Part shown: piece after piece, positions 8,973 to 15,889 of the stretch
Position numbering within the stretch: the stretch's first letter is position 1
How the letters are laid out: each line of letters begins with the position of its first letter
IMG/VR virus record: IMGVR_UViG_3300009705_000104
Span: 1 to 25,117 of that record
From: a virus
Strand: one strand, 5' to 3'
DNA length: 25,117 bases
The notes under the pieces: generated by a model
What the model was told of the DNA's origin: nothing
Databases searched by the model: none
Seen by the model: the letters and a program-made list of their open reading frames with translations, nothing else
Made by a program: the position numbers and the translations under genes

Positions 8973-9017
8973 GGGTTACTAGGGTTACTGGGGTTACTAG
9001 GGTTACTGGGGTTACTG
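8973..9017. repeat. Five tandem copies of a 9-bp unit GGGTTACT(A/G)
   Basis: The array is perfect apart from the alternating last base (A, G, A, G, G). Flanking it are three copies of a GTGGTTTCGTGGG unit (8963, 9031, and 9044 missing the first base). It lies immediately upstream of the tail fibre gene. Confidence 0.8.
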
Positions 9018-9223
9018 GGGTGGTACTAAGGTGGTTTCGTGGGTGGTTTCGTGGGGGACCCTGGTCGAAAGAGGCAGACAACAACAACAACAAGGCGACC
9101 CTTTACCTTTGTTTTTGAAATCCATATACCATTAGACCCATTGGGGGCCATTTAGATAGCCTGGAGTCCCTAGAATCCTGGAGCATTAGTTATATAGACA
9201 TACAGCCCAGGTACTGAGGGCGA

Positions 9224-9238
9224 TCGATATGTTATCGA
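9224..9238. promoter_or_regulatory. Operator-like palindrome TCGATA-N3-TATCGA
   Basis: This is a perfect 6+6 inverted repeat with a three-base centre, isolated in non-coding sequence. It could be a dimeric regulator site, perhaps for the small HTH protein encoded at 13945-14196, which is speculation. Confidence 0.35.
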
Positions 9239-9342
9239 CCTCTCATACTACCTAGATGAATAGATGACCTAGTGACATTAGGATTTGCTTCTGAAAATTA
9301 TTGGGTTAAGGTCTTTTCTTTGTTGTATAAATAGGGAAGTAG

Positions 9343-9402
9343 CCCAAGACCACCCAAGACTAGGAGTATTACACCCAAGACTAGGAGTAGTCTCACCCAA
9401 GA
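9343..9402. repeat. CCCAAGAC iterons with helical phasing
   Basis: CCCAAGAC occurs at 9343, 9353, 9374 and 9395, with spacings of 10, 21 and 21 bases (about one, two and two helical turns). The second and third copies are embedded in a 17-base direct repeat, ACCCAAGACTAGGAGTA. Same-face phasing suggests cooperative protein binding. Confidence 0.65.
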
Positions 9403-9482
9403 CCACCTAAGTATCACCAGGGCCTCTGTCGTTCACTGTAGCTGACTTAAGCTCACACTTGTTAGTGGTGTTGGCTATTGGT

Positions 9483-9559
9483 CTATGTAAAGCCTCAGTA
9501 GGCACCACAGTACTGTGAGGGGGACAGTGGTTGTGATGGTCTACTAAGGCTTGACATAG
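9483..9559. repeat. 19-bp imperfect inverted repeat with an internal 12-bp palindrome
   Basis: The arms at 9483-9501 and 9541-9559 match at 17 of 19 positions (CTATGT-x-AAGCCT-x-AGTAG). The 39-base loop contains the perfect palindrome CACAGTACTGTG (9506-9517). It can form a cruciform or RNA stem and could bind a dimeric protein. Confidence 0.65.
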
Positions 9560-9630
9560 GACAACAGTATATTACTAGTGTTATCGGTTGTTATTCGGTA
9601 GTTATTGCGGCGTCACAACCCGGGTGTAAT

Positions 9631-9653
9631 CTCTTATAGGCCGACAAAACTAA
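9631..9653 (-). promoter_or_regulatory. Putative phage RNA polymerase promoter P3
   Basis: On the minus strand: AGTTTTGTCGGCCTATAAGA. It contains the T7-like CTATA step in register. The expected start is near 9635 (A). It is the only copy in the large non-coding region and would drive the tail and ejection genes, giving a 5' leader of about 690 bases before the first start codon. Confidence 0.72.
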
Positions 9654-9669
9654 ATAGGCCCTTATAGAC

Positions 9670-9757
9670 ACACTTATAGGCACCATAAATAGCACTTAGG
9701 TAACACTTATATACACATTCATGTAACACTTATATTCAAATGTAGGTAACACTTTGG
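9670..9757. repeat. ACACTTATA iterons
   Basis: ACACTTATA occurs at 9670, 9703 and 9726, with a partial copy (ACACTTT) at 9749. The last three are spaced 23 bases apart and carry a GTAACACTT context. The surrounding stretch is AT-rich. Confidence 0.6.
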
Positions 9758-9821
9758 TACTGTACGGTCACCTATCGTTTAGACAATTACAGGTTGTTAG
9801 GAATAGACTAGGGAGTTGATG

Positions 9822-9895
9822 TCCGGGAGTAGTAGTTTGCACTCCTCGGTAGTCTGTTGTTACTACCACTCAAGGAGGCTTCTGTTGTTCCCGGA
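9822..9895 (-). repeat. Long stem-loop after the DUF3310 gene
   Basis: TCCGGGA (9822-9828) pairs with TCCCGGA (9889-9895). Inside them GAGTAGTAG-like and CTACCACTC-like segments can pair imperfectly. No T-run follows on the minus strand, so it is not a standard intrinsic terminator. It may be an RNA processing or pausing element. Confidence 0.45.
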
Positions 9896-9924
9896 TATCT
9901 TCTATTACCTACCTACCTTAGCCC

Positions 9925-10257
9925 TTAGATACTCAGTAGTCTCTCCAGGTACCACTTAGCTTTCAGTAGGTCCTCCTTACTCTTGTTACTCTTCTTACCT
10001 TCTCTCCATATATACTTGAGGCAATTAGCTTTGAGGAACCCACGGTACTCAGAGGGACTGAGTGCTGCCTTGATAGCATCTATGGTCTCTATGCTACCAC
10101 TGGTGTAGTGCCTAGGTGAGTTGACTAGGTCTTCTCTCTGTTCCTCCTCAGCCATCTGTGCATAGATTGCCTTGGTCTCTACAGCCTTGGCATTCTTAGC
10201 TGCTCTGTCCCAGTCTTCAGGCTTGGCATTATTGAGGCCGTACTTAGGCATCGTCAT
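9925..10257 (-). CDS. DUF3310 protein, related to part of T7 gp1.7
   Basis: This 110-residue protein has an N-terminal helix-rich extension (about 1-44) and a DUF3310 domain (about 45-110). The domain has VNSPRHYTSGSIETIDAI, then LKANCLKYIWREGKK and LLKAKWYLERLL. In T7 the related gp1.7 is reported as a nucleotide kinase, and many phages carry DUF3310 alone, so a nucleotide-metabolism role is possible but not established. It starts with GGGAGGG eight bases before ATG and closes the DNA metabolism operon, ahead of the large non-coding region. Confidence 0.85.
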   Translation of the reverse strand: MTMPKYGLNNAKPEDWDRAAKNAKAVETKAIYAQMAEEEQREDLVNSPRHYTSGSIETIDAIKAALSPSEYRGFLKANCLKYIWREGKKSNKSKEDLLKAKWYLERLLSI

Positions 10258-10364
10258 TTCTTATCCCTCCCACCGTCTTTCAATACTTGGAAACAATAGA
10301 CAGCCGTTGCTGTAATGAACAAGGTAAAGAATGTTGTCATAATAAAGTCTGTTAGTATCATCAT
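10254..10364 (-). CDS. Tiny single-span membrane protein
   Basis: This 36-residue protein has one hydrophobic stretch (about residues 3-25, with FIMTTFFTLFITATAVYCF) and a positively charged tail (LKDGGRDKK). The positive-inside rule would place the C-terminus in the cytoplasm. The ribosome site GGAGG lies eight bases upstream, and its stop overlaps the next gene's start (ATGA). Small membrane proteins in such positions can act on host membrane or polymerase functions, or as accessory holins; nothing here decides between these. Confidence 0.68.
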   Translation of the reverse strand: MMILTDFIMTTFFTLFITATAVYCFQVLKDGGRDKK

Positions 10365-10367
10365 CAG

Positions 10368-10541
10368 TCAGTCCTCCAGGTGTCTCATCATTTGAATTGT
10401 GTAGGCAGCGATAGCTCTATCCAGGGCACCAGTGGCTGAGATTAAAGACTCTTCCAGGGTTCTCTGAACTGCTCTTAGTGCATCAACCTGTTGACGTAGG
10501 TCCTCTATGTTGGGGGCTACTTCTTTAGCTTTTAAATCCAT
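10368..10541 (-). CDS. Short coiled-coil protein
   Basis: This 57-residue protein has heptad-like spacing (IEDLRQQVDALRAVQRTLEE) that suggests a dimeric coiled coil, then an Ala-rich helix (TGALDRAIAAYTIQMMRHLE). It starts inside the last codons of the preceding gene with AAGGAG nine bases upstream, and its end carries the GGAGG ribosome site of the next gene. Its function is unknown. The codon-level fit to its neighbours and the two good ribosome sites support it as a real gene. Confidence 0.7.
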   Translation of the reverse strand: MDLKAKEVAPNIEDLRQQVDALRAVQRTLEESLISATGALDRAIAAYTIQMMRHLED

Positions 10542-10723
10542 TGGGGGAATCTCCTTCCGTTATACCTGGCTCTATTGGCAGTACGTTCAGCTTGCTCACC
10601 AATATGATGTTTAGGTTTGTATTGGACACCGTCTTCCAGTCCTGCAAAGTAGTTGGTAGCGGTGGTTGTTTGTTCAGTGCAGTGTTTCTTCAGCTGCAGT
10701 GCTTCTCTCCACGTTAATTTCAT
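10532..10723 (-). CDS. Small basic protein of unknown function
   Basis: This 63-residue basic protein has KLTWREALQLKKHCTEQ followed by a tail rich in His, Arg and Asn (KPKHHIGEQAERTANRARYN). It overlaps the end of the preceding gene by about 50 bases. Two ATGs six codons apart are possible (10741 and 10723). Only the second has a GGAG, at a somewhat long distance of twelve bases. The stop codon overlaps the start of the next short gene. No family is recognised. Confidence 0.6.
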   Translation of the reverse strand: MKLTWREALQLKKHCTEQTTTATNYFAGLEDGVQYKPKHHIGEQAERTANRARYNGRRFPQWI

Positions 10724-10970
10724 TATTGAAGTATTCTCCATTATCTAGGTGGATGATGATTGGGGTCTCAGGACCCATGAATGCTCCGGCAATGTTGAAC
10801 CAGAAGAACTCATGGGCCTCGTCCATAGTCATGTTGTCGTTGGTGACCAGGTTGTCGATGATTAGGCCCATTGAATAGACCAGTACAGGGCTACCTTGGA
10901 TGTTGCAGGTGAGGCCCACGACTGCATTGTCATGACCCTCAATCTTTAGCATCAGGGTGTCTTCAGTCAT
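10674..10970 (-). CDS. Small phage protein with FNIAGAFMGPETP motif
   Basis: This 98-residue protein contains PVLVYSMGLIIDNLV, MTMDEAHEFFWFNIAGAFMG and PETPIIIHL. The pattern (aliphatic segment with Tyr, then EAxEFFxFNxxGAxxGxxTP) recurs in small hypothetical phage proteins; the function is unknown. The hydrophobic parts are amphipathic and not clear membrane spans. The start at 10970 overlaps the previous stop; a GTG four codons upstream is possible but has no better ribosome site. Tightly packed in the DNA metabolism operon. Confidence 0.75.
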   Translation of the reverse strand: MTEDTLMLKIEGHDNAVVGLTCNIQGSPVLVYSMGLIIDNLVTNDNMTMDEAHEFFWFNIAGAFMGPETPIIIHLDNGEYFNNEINVERSTAAEETLH

Positions 10971-11172
10971 CACAATTCTCACAGGTCATTAGCCGCCTCC
11001 ACTCCTCCTGGGTAACCCCTGTCATCAGATACTCCCGGTCCTCTGCACTCAGGTCTGGGAACACATTCTGTATTAACTCACCGTTAGCATGGCGTAGCAG
11101 TTGTTCCTGGGTGGCTTCAATCTCTCGTTGATGAGTGACACCAGTCAAGCTCGATACTTTAGTTACTTTCAT
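10963..11172 (-). CDS. Small conserved phage protein (GELIQ...FLMTGxT type)
   Basis: This 69-residue protein contains THQREIEATQEQL, NGELIQNVFPDLSAEDREYLMTGVTQEEW. The GELIQ-x-x-FP-x-LS ... E-(Y/F)-LMTG-x-T-xEEW pattern belongs to a small hypothetical family common in podoviruses, without known function. It ends in CENC plus acidic residues. The ATG at 11172 overlaps the exonuclease stop and has GGGAG nine bases upstream; the earlier ATG at 11217 lies inside the exonuclease gene. The stop overlaps the next start within ATGACTGA. Confidence 0.82.
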   Translation of the reverse strand: MKVTKVSSLTGVTHQREIEATQEQLLRHANGELIQNVFPDLSAEDREYLMTGVTQEEWRRLMTCENCDD

Positions 11173-11927
11173 CGTCCTGGCTCCCACATGTTGATGGTTT
11201 CTGTATCCCAGTTCCAATCGCAGCTCCGTAGTATCCTGGCGCAGCGACTCTGGACTATTGCATCCTCCCTGGTTAACCCGGCCTTAAGATAAGCCTGGTG
11301 TACCTGGTCCCAACTAGGATGATTGCCTAGTATTCCTTCAGCTTTCTTTGGACCTATACCCTTGATGCCGTCATAGCAATCGGTAGAGTCTCCAGTAAGA
11401 CATTGCGTTAGGAAGTAGTGGTTGGCATCAGCTTCAGATACTGTAAGCAGCTCGTCAGCCATAGGTCTGTACAGCTTCCCTGGTATTGTCTTCATGTCTT
11501 TATCGTCGGACACAATGCAAGTAGGGTGAGTGTTAGCTGACTGCAGGATACCCATGATGTCATCAGCTTCCAGGGTGTCCTGGATATGGCAGCTATAGGT
11601 CTCTTGAGCCCAACCTACCAGGTACTTATAACCGACTGGTTTCCTGGTCTTCTTACGGCCTCCTTTATAGGTAGGCAGCACAGTCTTTCTGAAGTTTTCA
11701 CCCACGGTAAACAGAACAATCATCTCCTGTGTATCAAGGCGTTCTTTGAAAGTCTCAAGACGGTTGTGGAACATCTTCTTGGCAGCACCTACATCACAGG
11801 TTAGGGACCATATGTCTGAGCCCCAGTCTGTCTCTTCTTCACATGCTGCAGCTGCTTGGTAGAGGTACAAATCACCATCGATGAGTAACGTGGTTTTATC
11901 TTTAGAGAAGCTCTTTAATACGTTCAT
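11169..11927 (-). CDS. 5'-3' exonuclease, T7 gp6-like
   Basis: This 252-residue FEN/RNase H-type nuclease removes RNA primers and degrades host DNA. Acidic metal-binding positions are visible: LLIDGDLYLY (Asp17, Asp19), LEADDIMGIL, and VSDDKDMKTIP. A helix-hairpin-helix-like stretch follows (CLTGDSTDCYDGIKGIGPKKAE). The C-terminus CARILRSCDWNWDTETINMW matches T7 gp6 closely. The start at 11927 has GGAGGG six bases upstream. An in-frame ATG at 11957 would add ten residues without a ribosome site. Its stop overlaps the next start (ATGA). Confidence 0.95.
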   Translation of the reverse strand: MNVLKSFSKDKTTLLIDGDLYLYQAAAACEEETDWGSDIWSLTCDVGAAKKMFHNRLETFKERLDTQEMIVLFTVGENFRKTVLPTYKGGRKKTRKPVGYKYLVGWAQETYSCHIQDTLEADDIMGILQSANTHPTCIVSDDKDMKTIPGKLYRPMADELLTVSEADANHYFLTQCLTGDSTDCYDGIKGIGPKKAEGILGNHPSWDQVHQAYLKAGLTREDAIVQSRCARILRSCDWNWDTETINMWEPGR

Positions 11928-12150
11928 CGATACCCTCCATAAACTCAATGCCATCATCAGTAATCAACCAACTCTTACCAAACATCTCGTAGTCAACCTC
12001 TGTTGTGATTAGACCGCTGCTTGCACAGACCGCTATGTACCAGGCAGCCTTACGAGCAAAGTTACTCTTCACAGTGAAGCCTTCCCTGAGTGCTTTATCT
12101 AACACTGTCCAGAAAGCTATGAGCTGTTCGATATCATTACTGAAGTCCAT
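11902..12150 (-). CDS. Small protein after DNA polymerase, unknown function
   Basis: This 82-residue protein starts four bases after the polymerase stop. It contains FARKAAWYIAVCASSGLIT and FGKSWLITDDGIEFM, a pattern of helix plus short strands that recalls small conserved phage proteins; no function is known to me. A longer reading from 12273 has a GAGGT ribosome site but would overlap the conserved end of DNA polymerase by about 120 bases, and its extra residues look like a shadow of that gene; the shorter start was preferred with moderate confidence. Its end overlaps the exonuclease start by 26 bases. Confidence 0.7.
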   Translation of the reverse strand: MDFSNDIEQLIAFWTVLDKALREGFTVKSNFARKAAWYIAVCASSGLITTEVDYEMFGKSWLITDDGIEFMEGIDERIKELL

Positions 12151-12154
12151 TGAC

Positions 12155-13948
12155 TCAGTGGGTATCGCACCAGGTTCTACCCACTGAATAGTCTGCTTCG
12201 ATGGGGAGTTTGTTTGAGATGCTGAAATGAGTTCCTGCTTCTTCTGCCATTCTTCTAAGTATGTCACCGACATTGTGTGCTACCTCTTTGGTTCTACAGG
12301 CAATCTGGAGTTCGTCGTGTACCCAAGCTACTATCAGGGCATCCTTCTCCAGGTTCTGTGCTTTAATCTCCTGGTCAACCAGGGCTAACCACTTCTTACA
12401 TAGAAGGGCTCCTGCTGACTGAAGTAATTGTGAAAGACATTTATGCTCTGACCTTACGAACAGCTTTCTGCCGTCCAAACCTTTGAGGTATCCGCGCTTA
12501 TATGCTTGTGAAAGTTCGTTCTTAAGAGACTTGAAACTAGGTATATTCTTATCGAACTCAGATTTAAGTCTCTTACCATCTTTAGCTGAGCCACCGACTA
12601 ACTTACCGATGAGTGCGTCACCTCCCCCATAGGTTGTGGCATAGATGAAGGTCTTCGCTGCATCCCTGGTAGGTAAACCTGCTGCCTTCTGGTTGTAGGT
12701 ATGAATGTCACCTTCCATGACTTGCGCCGCATACTCACCCCCATCATCAAGAAAGTAGGCTAAACACCTAAGCTCTAACTGAGATAAGTCACCACCACAG
12801 AGGTGCCATCCTTGGGGCACTGTGAATAGCTCTCTCATGGGTTTACCGTAGGCTGCCCTGGCTGAAACCGTCTGAGCCACGTTAGGTCCACGGTGTGCTG
12901 CCCTTCCTGAAATTGTTCCTCCAGAGATAATGGTATGACGGAGCTTACCGTCTGAATCCACCAACTTTAACCAGGCTTGACTACCCTCAGCTAACTGAGC
13001 AATCCTCTTCTGTACTAGCATGAACTTAGAGAGCTTCTTAGCTTCTGGGTATGGCAACTGAGCCAACACAGTCTCGTCTACCTTCGCATCACCACTGGGG
13101 GTGAATGACTTAGGTTTCCACCCATACTTCTTAACCAGGCAGTAATGAATATGCTTTCTACTGTTAGGGTTAAACTCTATAACCTGGACCTTCGTAAACA
13201 CCTCTCCTTTGACGTATCCACGACTCTTGTTGTTCACTTTAGGTACGAACTCAGTGTGTACTTCCCAGGGCTCAAACAGCTCAAAAAGCTCCTTCTCAAG
13301 AGCTATCCTGGTGGTTGCTAACTCGACGTATAAAGACTCTGCAGCCTTAACATCAAAGGTCCATCCATTGTTACCTACTCTGTAGCAAATCTCAGCTAAC
13401 TCATGCTCCAGGTCTAATGACTCCTGGGAGAAACCTTTAGCCATCTTCATAAGCTTCTTGTAAAGCTCATAGGTAACCGTTACGTCTTGCTTACAGTACT
13501 CAAGCATCTCCGGGTTACAGGTTTCCCAACCACCTTCATAGTCACCCTTCATGGTGCCCATTCTTAGGCCCCAGGCTTTAAGTGCATGACTACCAAACAT
13601 TCTGCGTTGGAAACCTTCAGGTAGTCCTAATGAGGTTGCATCATCGTTCCTCAAGTCAGCAGCAACTAAGCGGCTAATGACTAATGTGTCTGTCACTTTG
13701 CCTTTTGGATGCCAACCTGGGGATACCTTTTGTATTGCCGGGATGTCAAAACCAATGACGTTGTGACCAATGATTTCATCAGCTTCTGCAATGAGGTCCA
13801 GGGCTTCTTTGATGCCATCAGGACCGTGGTAAATCTTAAGAGCATTGACTCTTCTGTCTGCACATTTTGTATCGTATATCGCTATACAGTGAATAGTGTC
13901 TAGCTGATGCAACAGTCCATTACTCTCCAGGTCAAAGACCAGGCTCAT
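12155..13948 (-). CDS. DNA polymerase, family A, T7 gp5-like
   Basis: This 597-residue replicative polymerase (T7 gp5 has 704) combines a 3'-5' exonuclease and a polymerase domain. Exonuclease motifs: FDLESNG (Asp6, Glu8), HNVIGFD (Asp68) and YCKQDVTVTY (Asp155). Polymerase motif A is DLSQLELR (about 385-392), motif B is RDAAKTFIYATTYGGGD (about 428-444), with Tyr at the T7 Tyr526 position, and motif C is WVHDELQI (about 542-549). It ends in GRTWCDTH, like T7 GKNWAICH. The length difference lies mostly outside the catalytic motifs, perhaps in the thioredoxin-binding thumb insertion, which is not obvious here. The ribosome site GGAGAT lies in the preceding gene. Confidence 0.98.
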   Translation of the reverse strand: MSLVFDLESNGLLHQLDTIHCIAIYDTKCADRRVNALKIYHGPDGIKEALDLIAEADEIIGHNVIGFDIPAIQKVSPGWHPKGKVTDTLVISRLVAADLRNDDATSLGLPEGFQRRMFGSHALKAWGLRMGTMKGDYEGGWETCNPEMLEYCKQDVTVTYELYKKLMKMAKGFSQESLDLEHELAEICYRVGNNGWTFDVKAAESLYVELATTRIALEKELFELFEPWEVHTEFVPKVNNKSRGYVKGEVFTKVQVIEFNPNSRKHIHYCLVKKYGWKPKSFTPSGDAKVDETVLAQLPYPEAKKLSKFMLVQKRIAQLAEGSQAWLKLVDSDGKLRHTIISGGTISGRAAHRGPNVAQTVSARAAYGKPMRELFTVPQGWHLCGGDLSQLELRCLAYFLDDGGEYAAQVMEGDIHTYNQKAAGLPTRDAAKTFIYATTYGGGDALIGKLVGGSAKDGKRLKSEFDKNIPSFKSLKNELSQAYKRGYLKGLDGRKLFVRSEHKCLSQLLQSAGALLCKKWLALVDQEIKAQNLEKDALIVAWVHDELQIACRTKEVAHNVGDILRRMAEEAGTHFSISNKLPIEADYSVGRTWCDTH

Positions 13949-14196
13949 ACAGCCATCTCCATTTGTGAGACATAGTCATTGACCTTCTCACCTCCCAGAC
14001 TCCACCTACCGATAGTCGCTTTTTGACCCTTACGGTCTATGACCTGAATGTCGTGACGGACGATGTTGTGTCCTGCTTTCTTTAATGTGTATATACGAGC
14101 TGAAATCCTGGTGATACCCCAGAACTTAAATGCATCTAAACTTGTGATGCTGTTGCCTTCTTGTAAAAACGAAAGGACTTTAGCTTCTTGTGACAT
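13945..14196 (-). CDS. Small helix-turn-helix protein (HTH_39-like)
   Basis: This 83-residue protein has a winged-helix pattern: AKVLSFLQEGNSITSLDAF, FWGITRISARIYTLKKAG, then a strand-rich wing. The ITSLDA...GITR(I/L)xARIxxLKKxGH signature belongs to a phage/prophage helix-turn-helix family (Pfam HTH_39). It probably binds DNA, but whether as a regulator or replication accessory is unknown. The start at 14196 has AAGGAG eight bases upstream; an upstream in-frame ATG at 14247 would overlap the primase gene and lacks a ribosome site. The stop overlaps the DNA polymerase start (ATGA), so the two are coupled. Confidence 0.82.
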   Translation of the reverse strand: MSQEAKVLSFLQEGNSITSLDAFKFWGITRISARIYTLKKAGHNIVRHDIQVIDRKGQKATIGRWSLGGEKVNDYVSQMEMAV

Positions 14197-14218
14197 GGTG
14201 CTTCTCCTTGGTTCGATT

Positions 14219-15829
14219 TTAGAAGCGACTGTTACCGGAGTCGGCATCGATAAGCCTCCCGGTGTCGCGTTGATACTTTAAACGTCCTGCAAATCCGACC
14301 TGTCCAGTAAAACGGTTCTTTAAGACCACTAAATCACGGCAGTCATTGGTGGGGTCTTCAGCGTCAATCTGTAGCCCTAAACATTGGTCTGCTAGTTGTG
14401 CTATGGCGTGACTTCCTCTGAGCTGAGACAGCTCTACCTTGCCTCCTGCCTCATGTCCTTTGCCCTGGGGACGAGTCAAATGACTGACCAGGAACAACGT
14501 AATACCAAGCTCCTGGACCATCGTTCTTAGCCTGGTCATAGCGTCATCGATTAGCCTTCGTTCATCAGTGACCTTTCCGGTCATGGAACTAATAACAAGT
14601 GACAAATGATCTAGAAACAGATGGGTGCAGCCCATAGCTTTTGCCATGTACTGGATGCGGTTAATGACTACGTCCAAGTTCATCATCCCTTTGGAATAAA
14701 AGAGCTGAATGTCCTGGTGTTTAAACAGCTCGTCGTGAGCTTCTAAGACCTCTTCTTTTGTGGCAGCCTCATAGTCCTGGACGATGTTCTTGTTGAGGTG
14801 AAGGCCAATTAGACCCCTCACAGTACGCTTGTTTTCTTCTTCCAACATGAGCATCCCAACCTTCTGACCATGTGTATGTAAGTGGTAAGCAATCTCAGTA
14901 ACTAAGGTTGATTTACCGACACCACTCCCGGCACATATTGTGACCAGGGTGGAAGAACGGATGCCTCTAGTGAGTTCGTTGAGCTTTGAATAGGGGTAGG
15001 TAATCGTGGAGTGTTCGTCAGTCTCTGTGACTCTGCTGCGGAGGTCTGTTGTGGAAACAATACCATCAGGTCTCCAGTCTTTAGCCCTCCATATTGCATT
15101 GACTATCTCTGCCTCAGCTCCTGCCATGAGAGCCTCGTTAGCGTCTTTGTAACCACTAAGCTTAGCTATCTTACATTTGCCAATAGGAAGGCTCTCGGCA
15201 CAGTCTAATGCAGCCGATGTACCGGCCTCATCTCCATCAAATAGAAGGATAAGCTCATCGAATCCACTGAGGTAGTCCCAGGCATTCATAAGGGCTTTCT
15301 TAGCTGATTGAGCGCCATTTTGGACTGACACTACAGGCCATTTGTTCTGTTGAGCCTGGGACGCTGAGAGGCAGTCTAAGGCCCCTTCTGTAATGACTAA
15401 TTTCTTACCAGTGGTCCATAGATGTTGACCAAAGAGACCCATCTTCTTAGTCTCTCCCAGGGCAAGGAAATTCTTATCTTTGTCCCTGGTCTTCTGAGCA
15501 ACAATCTCACCGAACTCATTACGATAGTTCTCAATCTGTACTGGAATTCCCAGGTACTCTCCAATCTGGTAGTCAAACTTACGACAAGTGTCTTCTCGTA
15601 TTCCTCTGGCAACCAATGCAGCGTAGTGTCCCTGGATTAAATCTTTGTGTAGCTTCTTAGGCTTACTGGCTGCAGTTTCCTCAGCAGCGTCATCACCTGG
15701 TGTATAGACCTGGCACCCAAAACAAAAAGTGTGGTTATCACTGAACAAGCCACAGTTGTCTTTACTACCGCATTCAGTACACGGTGTATGCATTACGAAT
15801 TCTGAGTTATTGTGTGTATCTAATAACAT
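14219..15829 (-). CDS. Bifunctional primase-helicase, T7 gp4-like
   Basis: This 536-residue protein makes RNA primers and unwinds DNA as a ring helicase at the fork. The N-terminal zinc ribbon has Cys17, Cys20, Cys36 and Cys39 (CTEC...CFGC). The Toprim primase domain follows, with VITEGALDCL (about 148-157) and LLFDGDEAG (about 196-204). The DnaB-like helicase domain has Walker A GSGVGKST (about 302-309), the Walker B-like HLFLDHLSLV, VSHLTRP and LRGSHAIAQLAD. T7 gp4 has 566 residues. The start at 15829 has GAGGGG seven bases upstream; an ATG five codons earlier lacks one. The gene is followed after 22 bases by the small HTH gene and then DNA polymerase. Confidence 0.97.
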   Translation of the reverse strand: MLLDTHNNSEFVMHTPCTECGSKDNCGLFSDNHTFCFGCQVYTPGDDAAEETAASKPKKLHKDLIQGHYAALVARGIREDTCRKFDYQIGEYLGIPVQIENYRNEFGEIVAQKTRDKDKNFLALGETKKMGLFGQHLWTTGKKLVITEGALDCLSASQAQQNKWPVVSVQNGAQSAKKALMNAWDYLSGFDELILLFDGDEAGTSAALDCAESLPIGKCKIAKLSGYKDANEALMAGAEAEIVNAIWRAKDWRPDGIVSTTDLRSRVTETDEHSTITYPYSKLNELTRGIRSSTLVTICAGSGVGKSTLVTEIAYHLHTHGQKVGMLMLEEENKRTVRGLIGLHLNKNIVQDYEAATKEEVLEAHDELFKHQDIQLFYSKGMMNLDVVINRIQYMAKAMGCTHLFLDHLSLVISSMTGKVTDERRLIDDAMTRLRTMVQELGITLFLVSHLTRPQGKGHEAGGKVELSQLRGSHAIAQLADQCLGLQIDAEDPTNDCRDLVVLKNRFTGQVGFAGRLKYQRDTGRLIDADSGNSRF

Positions 15830-15846
15830 TTGCTTTCCCCTCAACC

Positions 15847-15876
15847 AAAAAAAGGGGACCCTTTCGGGCCCCCTTA
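15847..15876 (-). terminator. Strong hairpin with T-run between endonuclease and primase-helicase
   Basis: On the minus strand GGGGGCCC-GAAA-GGGTCCCC forms an 8-bp stem with one G-T pair and a GAAA loop, then seven T. It sits only 18 bases before the primase ATG, so like copies A and B it stands directly before a ribosome site. It would lower expression of the downstream genes or mark an RNA processing point. Confidence 0.8.
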
Positions 15877-15889
15877 GCTCTCCTTACGA

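Larger units (their letters stand above)
8941..9924. other. Non-coding 984-bp repeat-rich region; candidate replication origin or module boundary
   Basis: No gene is supported on either strand. The region separates the DNA metabolism genes from the tail genes. It holds, right to left: a long hairpin after the DUF3310 gene (TCCGGGA at 9822 and TCCCGGA at 9889); ACACTTATA iterons; promoter P3; a 19-bp imperfect inverted repeat enclosing a 12-bp palindrome; CCCAAGAC iterons; a TCGATA/TATCGA palindrome; an (ACA)5 run; and five tandem 9-bp units with three GTGGTTTCGTGGG copies before the tail fibre gene. Such density fits an origin, but replication function is inference. Confidence 0.6.

Noticed and set aside
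9550-9577. Plus-strand sigma-70 promoter (TTGACA then TATATT)
   Set aside because: The spacing is 11 bases, too short, and no plus-strand gene follows.
9339-9757. A CRISPR array in the non-coding region
   Set aside because: The repeats are only 8-17 bases long, belong to several families, and have spacings too short for spacers.
12151-12273. Longer start for the 82-residue gene after DNA polymerase
   Set aside because: It would overlap the conserved polymerase C-terminus by about 120 bases; although a GAGGT site exists, the added residues look like a shadow. This is not certain.
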